Positions 1 to 7,774 of a DNA stretch of 64,000 nucleotides are shown piece after piece. Both the position numbers and the translations under genes were made by a program. The notes beneath the pieces were generated by a model. The model saw nothing but the letters and a program-made list of their open reading frames with translations. It did no database searches and had not been told where the DNA came from. Each line of letters opens with the position of its first letter. Position 1 is the stretch's first letter. Source of the stretch: Heyndrickxia sporothermodurans. Its GTDB lineage: Bacteria; Bacillota; Bacilli; Bacillales; Bacillaceae_C. The stretch lies in the NCBI GenBank assembly GCA_018333075.1, contig BORH01000002.1, positions 186,001 through 250,000 on the forward strand, given 5' to 3'.

Positions 1-396
1 CTAAAAAATCACACCTGCTTGTAAAATACAATTAGCATAAGGTGTAGCTTCTCCCGTACGAATAACTGCCTTTGCACTTTTCGTTATTTCCTTTAACTTT
101 TCATGTGTTATCTGTTCAATTTCTGTATTGGCAAAAAGATCTTTCATCTCTTGAAACGTCATTTGATTTTTAAGTTCCATTTCACTTGCAACAATCACTT
201 TTTCAATTTTCATATCCTCTTTAATTGCCGATACTACTTCTTTAAAACTTGGTACACCTAACTTTAATGCTAGATCAATCTTGTCAACACCCTTCGGAAT
301 AGGAAGCCCTGCATCAGCAACAACAATAAAATCAGTATGTCCCAGATCAGCAAGGACTTTTGAAATATGAGAATTTAAAATCCCTTGTAATTTCAT
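1..396 (-). CDS. rbsD: D-ribose pyranase RbsD
   Basis: Cytosolic mutarotase that interconverts the pyranose and furanose forms of D-ribose and so feeds ribokinase. The 131 residues are the normal family length. Visible family features are the N-terminal LNSHISKVLADLGH segment with His20, the ADAGLPIP block at residues 27-34 and the C-terminal RTGEATPYAN segment, which carries active-site residues in the family. The stop codon is the first three bases of the window. The start lies 3 bases after the rbsK stop, so the gene is translated as part of rbsR-rbsK-rbsD. The ribose ABC transporter genes (rbsACB) are expected further left, outside the window; that is inferred from the usual Bacillus order. 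Confidence 0.97.
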   Translation of the reverse strand: MKLQGILNSHISKVLADLGHTDFIVVADAGLPIPKGVDKIDLALKLGVPSFKEVVSAIKEDMKIEKVIVASEMELKNQMTFQEMKDLFANTEIEQITHEKLKEITKSAKAVIRTGEATPYANCILQAGVIF

Positions 397-399
397 AAT

Positions 400-1278
400 T
401 TATAAACTCTCCTCTACTTCTTCTCTACTTGGCATCCCACCCTGTGCACCAAATTTTGTGACAGATAGGGAAGCTGCTCGATTTGCAAAGCGTACACTTT
501 CCTGCATTCCCATTCCTTCTGATAATGCAACTGCAAATGCTGCATTGAATGTGTCACCTGCGCCAGTTGTATCAACCGTATCTACTTTATAAGTAGGAAT
601 AATGATTTCCTTTTCACCATTGAAATACCGAACTCCCTGTTTACCTTCAGTAATGAATAATTTATTTGGAAACTTTTTCAGAGCTTCCCCTTTAGTTAAA
701 TCATTAAACAGCACAGAAGCCTCATGTTCATTAGGGGTGATAAATGAAGCTTTCTCGATAACATTTTGACTAATTTTTCGCGCTGGAGCGGGATTTAATA
801 GTAGCGGAACACCAAGCTGATGACATAAATCGGCTACATATTCAACTGTTTCTTCAGGTATTTCTTGTTGAATTAAAACAATATTCGCATTTTTAATAAG
901 TTTGATTGCCTTTTCAACAAATTGAGGCGTTACATAATCATTTGCACCTTTTACAACAATTATGCTGTTATCACCCTCAGCTAGTGTAATATGGGCAGTA
1001 CCACTTTCAATATGTGTAACCGGTTCCACATTTGATATATTTACATGATTTTGCTTAAGGTTTTCAAGGATAGTTTTTCCGAAACTATCTTCACCAACAC
1101 GACCAATCATATATACTTCTGCGCCTAAACGTGCAGCAGCCACAGCTTGATTAGCGCCTTTTCCCCCTGGAACCGTTTTAAAAGACTCACCAATGATTGT
1201 TTCACCTGCATTTGGCCGCTTTGATGATGTAACGACCAAATCCATAGATGAGCTTCCTATAACGACAATATTAGACAT
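400..1278 (-). CDS. rbsK: Ribokinase RbsK
   Basis: Phosphorylates D-ribose at O5 with ATP. PfkB-family kinase of 292 residues from the chosen start. The first PfkB signature, with GGKGAN at about residues 38-43, and the second signature DTTGAGDTFNAAF, with catalytic Asp at about 242, are both intact. The frame is open for 11 more codons upstream, but the ATG at 1278 gives the family N-terminus MSNIVVIG and has a good ribosome binding site (AAAGGATGAGG) just before it. It overlaps the 3' end of rbsR by 8 bases, which suggests translational coupling. Second gene of the ribose operon. Confidence 0.97.
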   Translation of the reverse strand: MSNIVVIGSSSMDLVVTSSKRPNAGETIIGESFKTVPGGKGANQAVAAARLGAEVYMIGRVGEDSFGKTILENLKQNHVNISNVEPVTHIESGTAHITLAEGDNSIIVVKGANDYVTPQFVEKAIKLIKNANIVLIQQEIPEETVEYVADLCHQLGVPLLLNPAPARKISQNVIEKASFITPNEHEASVLFNDLTKGEALKKFPNKLFITEGKQGVRYFNGEKEIIIPTYKVDTVDTTGAGDTFNAAFAVALSEGMGMQESVRFANRAASLSVTKFGAQGGMPSREEVEESL

Positions 1279-2260
1279 TTGCCTCATCCTTTCTCGTAGT
1301 ACTTCTTTCAATAAATGATACCGGTAATTGAATATTTTTTATATCAAGCTTTTTATTCTTGATGATATTTAACAAAAGTTTCGCCGCTTCCCTTCCCATT
1401 TCATATGCTGGTTGCCTTATTGTTGATAAAGGAGGGAATAGCAAACTGCTATGTGGAATGTCATCAAATCCTATAATTTGTATATCTTCAGGAATTTTCC
1501 TACCTGTTCTTAATGCCTCATGGAGAACAGCTGTAGCAACAATATCATTGCTTGCTATAACCCCATCTGTATCTTCATACTTTTCAAAAAGATCCCTCGC
1601 CCATTTTTCAGCGTCTTTAAAAGAAAATGAAGTGGTTGACATGACATAGAAATCAACATTAGAAGAACTTAGAACTTCTAAAGCTCCTTTGAACCGATCC
1701 TGTGCTGTTTGAAGATGTGCTGGGCCTTTAATTAAAGTAATTCGTTTACTATTTCTTTTTATCATTTCATGTGCCGCTATCCTGCCGCCTTCTTTCCCAT
1801 CAGCATATACTGATGGATGATTAGAAGAAGTTCGATCCAGAAATACAACAGGAATTGGCATATCGTTATAATTAGATTTACTTAAATTATTCGTCATCGA
1901 AATGATGCCAATAACATTATTTTGCTGAAAGGTTTGAATATAGTCCTGCTCTTTTTCATGGTCTTCATCCGTATTTCCAAATATTATACGGAAATCATGC
2001 AATCTCATCTCGTCCTCTACACCGCGTGCCAATAGAGGAAAAAATGGGTTAGTAATATCAGGTAGCAAAAGCCCTATTAATCTTGATTTTCGTTTATAAA
2101 GTGATCGAGCTACTTCATTGGGACTATAATTTAATTGTTCAATTGCTAAATTCACAGCTTTTTTCGTATCTTCATGAACGTAACCGGTTTCATTCAAAAC
2201 TCTTGATACCGTCGCGACCGAAACACCCGCTGCTTTAGCTACATCCTTTATTGTTGCCAG
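1271..2260 (-). CDS. rbsR: Ribose operon repressor RbsR (LacI family), CTG start
   Basis: LacI/GalR-family regulator of ribose uptake genes. The body (RSLYKRKSRLIGLLLPDITN, then a periplasmic-binding-protein-like ligand domain) closely resembles Bacillus RbsR. The first ATG, at 2197, would delete most of the DNA-binding helix-turn-helix. The frame continues upstream as ATIKDVAKAAGVSVATVSRV, the intact LacI headpiece, and meets a TGA stop nine bases before the codon preceding Ala2. The only codon at the expected start is CTG at 2258-2260, seven bases after an AGAGGTG ribosome binding site. I therefore call a CTG start and a 329-residue protein. Either translation really starts at CTG or one base differs from the true sequence. 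It is the first gene of rbsRKD and probably autoregulates through the site at 2279-2292. Confidence 0.9.
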   Translation of the reverse strand: MATIKDVAKAAGVSVATVSRVLNETGYVHEDTKKAVNLAIEQLNYSPNEVARSLYKRKSRLIGLLLPDITNPFFPLLARGVEDEMRLHDFRIIFGNTDEDHEKEQDYIQTFQQNNVIGIISMTNNLSKSNYNDMPIPVVFLDRTSSNHPSVYADGKEGGRIAAHEMIKRNSKRITLIKGPAHLQTAQDRFKGALEVLSSSNVDFYVMSTTSFSFKDAEKWARDLFEKYEDTDGVIASNDIVATAVLHEALRTGRKIPEDIQIIGFDDIPHSSLLFPPLSTIRQPAYEMGREAAKLLLNIIKNKKLDIKNIQLPVSFIERSTTRKDEANV

Positions 2261-2278
2261 TTCGATTCACCTCTTTTG

Positions 2279-2292
2279 TGTAACCGTTTCCA
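2279..2292. promoter_or_regulatory. cre-type box / RbsR operator
   Basis: TGTAACCGTTTCCA matches the catabolite-responsive element consensus TGWAANCGNTNWCA at all but one position. It is also a near palindrome of the kind bound by LacI-family repressors. It sits just downstream of the predicted -10 box and upstream of the rbsR ribosome binding site, a position where CcpA or RbsR would block transcription. Confidence 0.75.
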
Positions 2293-2297
2293 CATTT

Positions 2298-2326
2298 AGA
2301 TTAGCATATTAATCATTACATGACAA
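2298..2326 (-). promoter_or_regulatory. Predicted SigA promoter of rbsRKD
   Basis: On the minus strand TTGTCA (2326-2321) and TAATCT (2303-2298) are separated by 17 bases. It is the only well-spaced SigA-like pair in this gap and places the start point next to the cre-type box. Confidence 0.6.
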
Positions 2327-2426
2327 GAATATTTTTTTACCTACAGTAACAAGCTGGCGTATTTTTCCATCAACAAACCCCTTACTTTCATTTTAGAAAA
2401 TAAGAGGCTTTCCAATCAATCACTTA

Positions 2427-3116
2427 TTATAGTCCATATGTAGTTGCAATATGAATAATCTCTTTTATTTTATCTGGATCAATCGCTTGCATAAAACTAT
2501 TTTGATATCGAACACCTGTACCAAAATGAATTTCTTTCACTTTTACTTTATCTAATAAAATGGAAAGGTTTGTTGGATTTAATCCTGAGCCAGCTAGAAT
2601 TTCTACATTTCCTGACTGTAAGGTTAATTGATGTAGCTGTTCAATAGCTTGGATTGCTTTATCCTCTCCACCCGAAGTAAGGATTCTAGAAATTTCAGGA
2701 TATTTTTGAATGATTTTTAAGGCGTCGAATTGGTTCTCAACTTCATCAAATGCACGATGGAAAGTAATATCTAAACCATTAGAAGCATCAATTAGATACT
2801 TTAATGCATTTTCATTGATATGATTGTCTTCAGTAAGTACACCAAATACAACTCCAGTTGCACCTAAATCCTTACACACCTTTATGTCTAATGCCATCAT
2901 GTTAATTTCTTCATTTGAATATCTAAATGATCGACTATGCGGTCGAATCATAACATTCACTGGAATTGAAACAGCTTTGCATACTCCCTCAATTAACCCA
3001 TAGCTAGGTGTTAGACCTCCCTCATGTACTCCTGTTATTAATTCAATTCGATTTGCACCTGCTTGTTCCGCAATAATTGAATCATTTACCGAATCCGTTA
3101 TAACTTCAATAATCAT
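2427..3116 (-). CDS. cutC: CutC family protein
   Basis: TIM-barrel protein of the CutC family, historically linked to copper tolerance; its reaction remains poorly defined. The N-terminal segment MIIEVITDSVND and the AGANRIELITGVHEGGLTPS signature are clear, and MIRPHSR and ILTSGGEDKAIQ blocks follow. 229 residues, usual length. A GTG at 3125 would add three residues, but the ATG at 3116 lies six bases from an AGAGGTG ribosome binding site and matches the family N-terminus. It is separated from rbsR by a divergence-free 160-base gap and appears to be transcribed alone. Confidence 0.93.
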   Translation of the reverse strand: MIIEVITDSVNDSIIAEQAGANRIELITGVHEGGLTPSYGLIEGVCKAVSIPVNVMIRPHSRSFRYSNEEINMMALDIKVCKDLGATGVVFGVLTEDNHINENALKYLIDASNGLDITFHRAFDEVENQFDALKIIQKYPEISRILTSGGEDKAIQAIEQLHQLTLQSGNVEILAGSGLNPTNLSILLDKVKVKEIHFGTGVRYQNSFMQAIDPDKIKEIIHIATTYGL

Positions 3117-3164
3117 AAATGACACCTCTTCCTATGATCTTTTCAATATCAAGTTATATATTTA

Positions 3165-3899
3165 TTATGGCTTTTTACAGGAAAATAGCAAGAATAATGG
3201 GATTCTCCTCCTTCTTTCATATTCACTTTCACTAGAAAAATTTTCTTTTACCGGTGCTGCTTCCTTGATATTTTGTATGACAAAACCAGACTTTTGCAAT
3301 ATATCAAAGTATTCTTCAATCGCGCGATGAAATTTTACTACGTTCTCTCCTATCCATGGTTCTACTCGTTTTCCGCTACAAAAGTAATGATCAACAATCC
3401 AATTTGTTCTCTTTTCAGATTTCTTCATACTTTCAGATGAGCATGTAATTATGGGATGCTGAACACTAAATACAAACCGACCTTCATTCTTTAATGTTTG
3501 AAATACATGGTCCATAAGTCGCTCCAGGTCCTCTACATAGTGCAAAGCAAGTTGGGAGACAACCAAATCATAAAGTTCAAAAGGGTATTCATAATCCTGC
3601 ATTGTTGAATGAATGATTTTCCCTGTGCTTCCTTCTAAATTTTGGATTGCCTTATTACACATATTTATGGATCCATCAATTCCAGTATAAGATTTACAAT
3701 TTTTCATATAAAGTTCAATTCCTAATGAAGCATCGCCACAACCAAGGTCAAAGATATCATTATTTTCAACATTTCCTATAAGTTCTATTAATGAAGGCTT
3801 TTCCATAATAATATTTGGACTTTCATCTCTATGTCTTCTATCCATATAATGTTTAAAAAAGAAATCATTATCATAAACAGATGAATTTTTGTATTCCAT
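3165..3899 (-). CDS. Class I SAM-dependent methyltransferase
   Basis: Soluble SAM-dependent methyltransferase of 244 residues. The SAM-binding motif I reads FDLGCGDASLG, followed by an acidic TGIDGS strand end and the post-motif 'DLVVSQLALHYVED'. This is the Methyltransf_11/25 pattern found in small-molecule methylases of Bacillus. The substrate cannot be read from the sequence. The start is the ATG after GGAGGAAGGAT; an upstream in-frame extension lacks a ribosome binding site. It is followed downstream by cutC on the same strand. Confidence 0.85.
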   Translation of the reverse strand: MEYKNSSVYDNDFFFKHYMDRRHRDESPNIIMEKPSLIELIGNVENNDIFDLGCGDASLGIELYMKNCKSYTGIDGSINMCNKAIQNLEGSTGKIIHSTMQDYEYPFELYDLVVSQLALHYVEDLERLMDHVFQTLKNEGRFVFSVQHPIITCSSESMKKSEKRTNWIVDHYFCSGKRVEPWIGENVVKFHRAIEEYFDILQKSGFVIQNIKEAAPVKENFSSESEYERRRRIPLFLLFSCKKP

Positions 3900-3963
3900 T
3901 ATCCTTCCTCCTAAATAATATTTCTTTATTTGTAAAACTGATAATAACAAAATGATAATCCAT

Positions 3964-3992
3964 TTGATTCCCTATCGTAAATTGTATATACT
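3964..3992 (+). promoter_or_regulatory. Predicted promoter of antisense (antitoxin) RNA
   Basis: TTGATT and TATACT separated by exactly 17 bases on the plus strand, pointing towards the 3' end of the small toxin gene on the opposite strand. No plus-strand protein gene follows, which fits an antisense RNA. Confidence 0.6.
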
Positions 3993-3998
3993 AAAATT

Positions 3999-4126
3999 AA
4001 CAGAATATAATAAAAAGGAACATTGGGCGCAACCAATGTTCCTAACACAGTTTACTGCAAGAAGTGCAGTGACCGAACATGAGATAACCCATCCCATAAC
4101 TCTTGGCCTGAGCAGGGTGGGTTATT
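3999..4126 (+). ncRNA. Predicted antisense antitoxin RNA
   Basis: Inferred RNA of about 130 bases, from the TTGATT/TATACT promoter to a hairpin at 4084-4125 (ATAACCCATCCC against GGGTGGGTTAT, one bulge) followed by TTTCCGTTT. It would be fully complementary to the 3' part of the toxin mRNA, including the stop codon. This is the arrangement known for Bacillus type I modules such as txpA/RatA and bsrG/SR4. The ends are predictions. Confidence 0.5.
4011..4043 (-). terminator. Terminator of the toxin mRNA
   Basis: On the minus strand AGGAACATTGG pairs perfectly with CCAATGTTCCT and is followed by TTTTTATTATATT. It ends the transcript of the small toxin gene about 80 bases after its stop codon. 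Confidence 0.8.
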
Positions 4127-4220
4127 TCCGTTTAATAAGAGAAATAACAACTGCAATCACTGCAACGATTAATGATCCAAAAGTAATCATTAGTGAAATG
4201 GCTTCGTATACTGTGATCAT
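4122..4220 (-). CDS. Small holin-like type I toxin (32 aa)
   Basis: A 32-residue hydrophobic peptide, beginning MITVYEAISLM and ending in the basic tail SLIKRK, with one transmembrane helix at about residues 8-29. It matches the common Firmicute 'putative holin-like toxin' pattern (short polar N-terminus with Tyr, one helix, Lys/Arg end), whose members depolarise or damage the host membrane. A strong GGGAGGTGG ribosome binding site lies seven bases upstream, inside a hairpin. The gene has its own extended -10 promoter, its own terminator and an overlapping antisense transcript. Being so short, it would escape most gene callers. Function is inferred from family pattern and layout. Confidence 0.8.
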   Translation of the reverse strand: MITVYEAISLMITFGSLIVAVIAVVISLIKRK

Positions 4221-4226
4221 CAGCAA

Positions 4227-4250
4227 CCACCTCCCTTCATAAGGAAGTGG
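4227..4250 (-). promoter_or_regulatory. Hairpin hiding the toxin ribosome binding site
   Basis: In the toxin mRNA leader CCACTTCCTT can pair with AAGGGAGGTGG across a three-base loop, burying the Shine-Dalgarno sequence. In addition GCAGGGTGGG in the 5' leader (4266-4257) is the exact complement of CCCACCCTGC just after the stop codon (4121-4112), a possible long-distance 5'-3' lock typical of type I toxin mRNAs. Confidence 0.65.
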
Positions 4251-4282
4251 CCCCTGCCCACCCTGCAAACTATGTCCCTTTT

Positions 4283-4291
4283 ATTATAGCA
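4283..4291 (-). promoter_or_regulatory. Extended -10 promoter of the toxin gene
   Basis: TGCTATAAT on the minus strand is a perfect extended -10 element. The -35 region is weak. The start point would lie at about 4276, just before the long-distance pairing element. Confidence 0.65.
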
Positions 4292-4347
4292 CATACGTTC
4301 GTGTTTTAATGGTGTTATTTGATAAATCGTTCAAATTAACTATGTAA

Positions 4348-4887
4348 TTATTGAATACATCTATTTGATAAGCTTTGTATTATTTCTAACACAATTGTTT
4401 CTATACTTAGATTTTCAGTATTAATATACACACCAAAATCGTTGTCTCGATATGCTTGCAAGCATTTTTTCGTTTGCTGAAAACACCAGTCTCCTTCCTT
4501 TTCTCCTCTGTCTAGTAGTCTTTTAAAAATCGTTTCTTCCTTAGCTATTAAACAGAAATGAAATGTATCTTGATCTATTCTCTTAAATCCTTCAAATATA
4601 TACTGAAAATATTCTACATTCCGTATCGTCATTGGAACAATAAGATGCCTCTTATACTTTTCTACTAACAGTTTCGCAACTATAACTGTTAGTTCTTTCC
4701 ACATCTTTAAATCTTGAAAGTCTCCTGCAATTGCTTCCAATTGTTTTATATCAATAGGAATAATATTTCTTAACATAAATCCAACTTCTTCAGGATCAAA
4801 AATCATACTATTATTTAGTTCATTTAAAAGTTCATTGGAAACAGTTGTTTTACCAACTCCAAATGGTCCATTGATCATTATTATCAC
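4348..4887 (-). CDS. TmrB-like P-loop ATPase
   Basis: P-loop nucleotide-binding protein of 179 residues that resembles Bacillus subtilis TmrB, the tunicamycin resistance protein thought to bind the antibiotic at the membrane. The Walker A motif GPFGVGKTT is at residues 7-15. The FDPEEVGFMLRNIIP and LIVPMTI blocks and the late NLSIE segment follow the TmrB pattern closely. GTG is the start codon, 10 bases after AGGTG; starting there gives MIIMING, equivalent to the TmrB N-terminus. It lies in the same direction as the MFS gene upstream, with a gap of about 50 bases. Whether it acts on tunicamycin is unknown; the family also contains kinases of other small molecules. Confidence 0.8.
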   Translation of the reverse strand: MIIMINGPFGVGKTTVSNELLNELNNSMIFDPEEVGFMLRNIIPIDIKQLEAIAGDFQDLKMWKELTVIVAKLLVEKYKRHLIVPMTIRNVEYFQYIFEGFKRIDQDTFHFCLIAKEETIFKRLLDRGEKEGDWCFQQTKKCLQAYRDNDFGVYINTENLSIETIVLEIIQSLSNRCIQ

Positions 4888-4938
4888 TTAAATATGTCAC
4901 CTTTACTTTCAATTTAGTAATTAATTCATTGCTACACT

Positions 4939-6144
4939 TTATCCTTCGTTAAAATAGCTGGCTTTAGAAGGAATAAAAATAATGAAAAATAGCATTGTGG
5001 AAATGATTGCTCCAACAATAGAAAAAATTAGACAGACAAGTTGTAAAGAAAACCATTCAGCAGCTAGGCCTAATATCAAAGTTAATCCAATCTGAATAGT
5101 ACCTTGAATCATTTCTGCTATACTCCCAAATCTCCCCATAATGTTAACTGGAACATTATTTTGGAAAAAAGTAGCATATCCTGTATTCGCAAATGCCATA
5201 AAAAATCCTAAAAATACAAATGCCAATGTTGCGGTTAAAAAGTTAAAAGATGCATAAAACATGACATATCCTACAGAAGTTAAAAGCATCCCTGCACCAA
5301 TAAAAAGCCTTAATTGCAACTTCTTAGTAGTAATCGCTGCTACTGTTGCACCTGCTAATGAACCGACACCAGTAATACTCGTAATAAGACCATAGTCGCG
5401 ATCTGATAATTGTAAATGCTGTTTAATAAATGTAACCTCTTGAGAATCAACTGCAAATCCTACTAACATGGCGCTTTGAAACAATATGTAAACAAACATA
5501 AAATATTTAGCTGTTTTAATGAATGTACTAACGACTTTCCAATCATTCACAAGAGTTTTCCAACTCACTGATTGACTTCTTTTTTCGTCCTTTTCATCTA
5601 CATTAGGTAAGAGGTAAATAAAAAACGCACATACAAAGAATGTAATGGCATTAATAATAATACAAAGTTCTGTGCCTACATACATAATTAAAATCCCCGA
5701 AATAGCAGGTCCGAAAAGAAAGGCTCCAGAATTAGTCATACTCATCACCGAATTAAATCTTTTTCGCTTTTCTGGCGGTACCAATTTGGTTATGTATACT
5801 GAGGAACTAGGACCGAAAAATGAGCCGGCAATATTAATGAGAAAAAGGATTACATAAATGACAGGTAAAGAAGAAATAAAGGGTATTAAAAAAACAAAGC
5901 ATCCCCTTATCACATCTATTGCAATCATTAATTTTCTCTTATTAACACGGTCAATTATACTTCCAGACCAAGTATTCGTTATTAAAACAGCAATGGGACG
6001 AATCATATACAATCCTGCCACAGCAGCTGCAGAACCGGTTAAATTAAGTATGGAAATATTTAAAGCAATTAGATAGATCCAATTACCTAAATATGAAACA
6101 CCTATACCGGCTATTAAAAGAATCGGATTCTTCCAAGTATTCAT
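4939..6144 (-). CDS. MFS transporter (drug-efflux-like, DHA3 type)
   Basis: Integral membrane permease of 401 residues with about 12 predicted helices. The motif GSIIDRVNKRKLM between helices 2 and 3 corresponds to the major-facilitator motif A, and the second half repeats the pattern. Overall it resembles the MFS_3 group, which includes macrolide-efflux-like proteins and siderophore exporters. It is co-directional with the TmrB-like gene downstream, a pairing consistent with an export/resistance role, but the substrate cannot be told. The start is an ATG preceded by AGGATATTGAGAG, a modest ribosome binding site. Confidence 0.85.
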   Translation of the reverse strand: MNTWKNPILLIAGIGVSYLGNWIYLIALNISILNLTGSAAAVAGLYMIRPIAVLITNTWSGSIIDRVNKRKLMIAIDVIRGCFVFLIPFISSLPVIYVILFLINIAGSFFGPSSSVYITKLVPPEKRKRFNSVMSMTNSGAFLFGPAISGILIMYVGTELCIIINAITFFVCAFFIYLLPNVDEKDEKRSQSVSWKTLVNDWKVVSTFIKTAKYFMFVYILFQSAMLVGFAVDSQEVTFIKQHLQLSDRDYGLITSITGVGSLAGATVAAITTKKLQLRLFIGAGMLLTSVGYVMFYASFNFLTATLAFVFLGFFMAFANTGYATFFQNNVPVNIMGRFGSIAEMIQGTIQIGLTLILGLAAEWFSLQLVCLIFSIVGAIISTMLFFIIFIPSKASYFNEG

Positions 6145-6252
6145 ATACTCTCAATATCCTTATTTGTCATAATTTCACTTCCTGTTTTGGTCATTATTTA
6201 CATTATATTGCGTAACTTTAGAATATCATTAAAAATAAGAATACTTAAGAAA

Positions 6253-7287
6253 TTATTTATTAACATTTTGTGACAGTACTTTATCAATAATTAATTGATT
6301 TTTATGACCGTCATGAATGGTCGGTAAATCCTCATCTAGCTTGTTAGATACAAAATATTCATATGCCTTATTCAAAAATGGGTAAAATGCTGGATAATAT
6401 GCACTTGCTTCCATCGATAAATATTTGGGAGGGGACAATAATTTTTCGAATTGTATCTCAGTTAAAGATTCATTTATTGATCCATAGTAAAGCTTTTCAT
6501 CATTTTCAATAATTAATGTACCTAATGATCCATATATTTTTAACTTATTACTAGATTCATGATGGATTCCTGACAACAATTGAATACTAAAGGTTGTCTT
6601 TGAGGACATACACCCATGTACAAAAAAAGCATCATCGGCATCTCTTTTTTCACCTGCACCATCTGGGACATGAGTATGAACCATTCCATTGACATACATC
6701 ATCTCACTGTCTGTAAGCCAGCAGATGCAATCAATCATATGAGTACCAATTGCTCCTAGCATACCTCCGAATTTTTCTTTTTGCCCCATCCAGCCTCTTT
6801 TATTTAGTCGGAGCTTTTCATACTGCGGGCTTGAAACATGATATTCAATATGAAGAAGTTTGCCAATCTTATTATTTTTTATGAAATGTTTTATTTTTTG
6901 ACGGATAGGTAAGTATCTCCACTCGAAATCAACGAGTACTTTTATATTGTGTAAATTTGTTAATCGCATTAATTCCTTGGATTCATCACTATTCATTGTG
7001 AATGGTTTTTCACATATGATATGTATATTTTTTTTTAGAGCATATTTAACCATATTAAAATGATAGATTGGTAACGAGCTAACAAATAATAGGTCAAGCT
7101 TTTCCTTATCTATCATTTCAGTCCAAACTTTATAATGATTAGGAGCGTTCTCCATTCTTACAAGTTCATTCGGTAACACATGGCGTTTCATTGTACAAAC
7201 GGCAACCAGCTCCATCTCAGGATGAGACATAATAATAGGGGCTTGAACTGAAAGCCCAAAACCACCCCCAATAATTCCAACTCGCAT
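6253..7287 (-). CDS. Gfo/Idh/MocA family oxidoreductase
   Basis: NAD(P)-dependent sugar- or cyclitol-type dehydrogenase of 344 residues. The Rossmann motif is VGIIGGGFGLSVQAP near the N-terminus; the diagnostic EKPF sequence with the catalytic-type lysine is present (IICEKPFTMN), and GAIGTHMIDCICWL carries the conserved His. The ATG at 7287 follows an AGAAGGTG ribosome binding site; the in-frame extension before it is not supported. It stands apart from any sugar operon and its substrate is unknown. Confidence 0.88.
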   Translation of the reverse strand: MRVGIIGGGFGLSVQAPIIMSHPEMELVAVCTMKRHVLPNELVRMENAPNHYKVWTEMIDKEKLDLLFVSSLPIYHFNMVKYALKKNIHIICEKPFTMNSDESKELMRLTNLHNIKVLVDFEWRYLPIRQKIKHFIKNNKIGKLLHIEYHVSSPQYEKLRLNKRGWMGQKEKFGGMLGAIGTHMIDCICWLTDSEMMYVNGMVHTHVPDGAGEKRDADDAFFVHGCMSSKTTFSIQLLSGIHHESSNKLKIYGSLGTLIIENDEKLYYGSINESLTEIQFEKLLSPPKYLSMEASAYYPAFYPFLNKAYEYFVSNKLDEDLPTIHDGHKNQLIIDKVLSQNVNK

Positions 7288-7774
7288 TTTTTCACCTTCT
7301 ATAAAAAGTATTTTGAATTCAAATATTAATTTTCTAAACAATAGTCACCAATAAATATATTCAAGCAGTCATCAACATTTCCCTTCTAATTAGTTGTCGT
7401 AATTTTAAATAGCATGTCATTCCTAATACAAAATTAAGGTTCATTGGCATCTCTCTTCTATTTTAATAATAAAAAAGATCCTTCTAATGAAGAAGAATCT
7501 TATGATTGAATTTCAATTAACAGCATAAGGCATTTACAGCTTAAATATCAGTCGAAAACCAGAAAATACTCCAAAATATAACGTAAAATCTTATACACGT
7601 GAACATTATGGGCATTCAAATTCAGTCATTTTCTAATTCGAACTTTCCCGTGAACTCGCATACAGGCTAAATGCTGGTATAGAAATAGCTGGTGGGAAAA
7701 TTTTTTGGAGCATATAACGATTTCATTATTAAACTTTAAAAGTTTAATATATTTAATGAAAGGACTTTTAATTA
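7288..7774. other. Intergenic stretch with rtcB terminator
   Basis: No convincing gene. It contains the terminator at 7471-7501. A plus-strand frame stays open from about 7529 to a stop at about 7636 with protein-like composition (NTPKYNVKSYTREHYGHSN) but has no start codon or ribosome binding site; it could be a gene remnant. Confidence 0.4.
7471..7501 (-). terminator. Terminator downstream of rtcB
   Basis: Minus-strand hairpin AAGATTCTTCT / AGAAGGATCTT followed by TTTTTTATTATT. It lies about 270 bases beyond the rtcB stop, with no gene between. Confidence 0.75.

Noticed and set aside
2441-2470. tRNA or rRNA genes
   Set aside because: No cloverleaf-like sequence or conserved rRNA segment was noticed here or elsewhere in the window.
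4122-4220. Prophage holin
   Set aside because: The peptide is holin-like in shape only. No phage genes are near, and the leader hairpin and antisense RNA fit a type I toxin better.
3952-4242. A 96-codon plus-strand open frame
   Set aside because: It runs through the antisense promoter, terminators and the small toxin gene on the other strand, has no ribosome binding site and odd composition.
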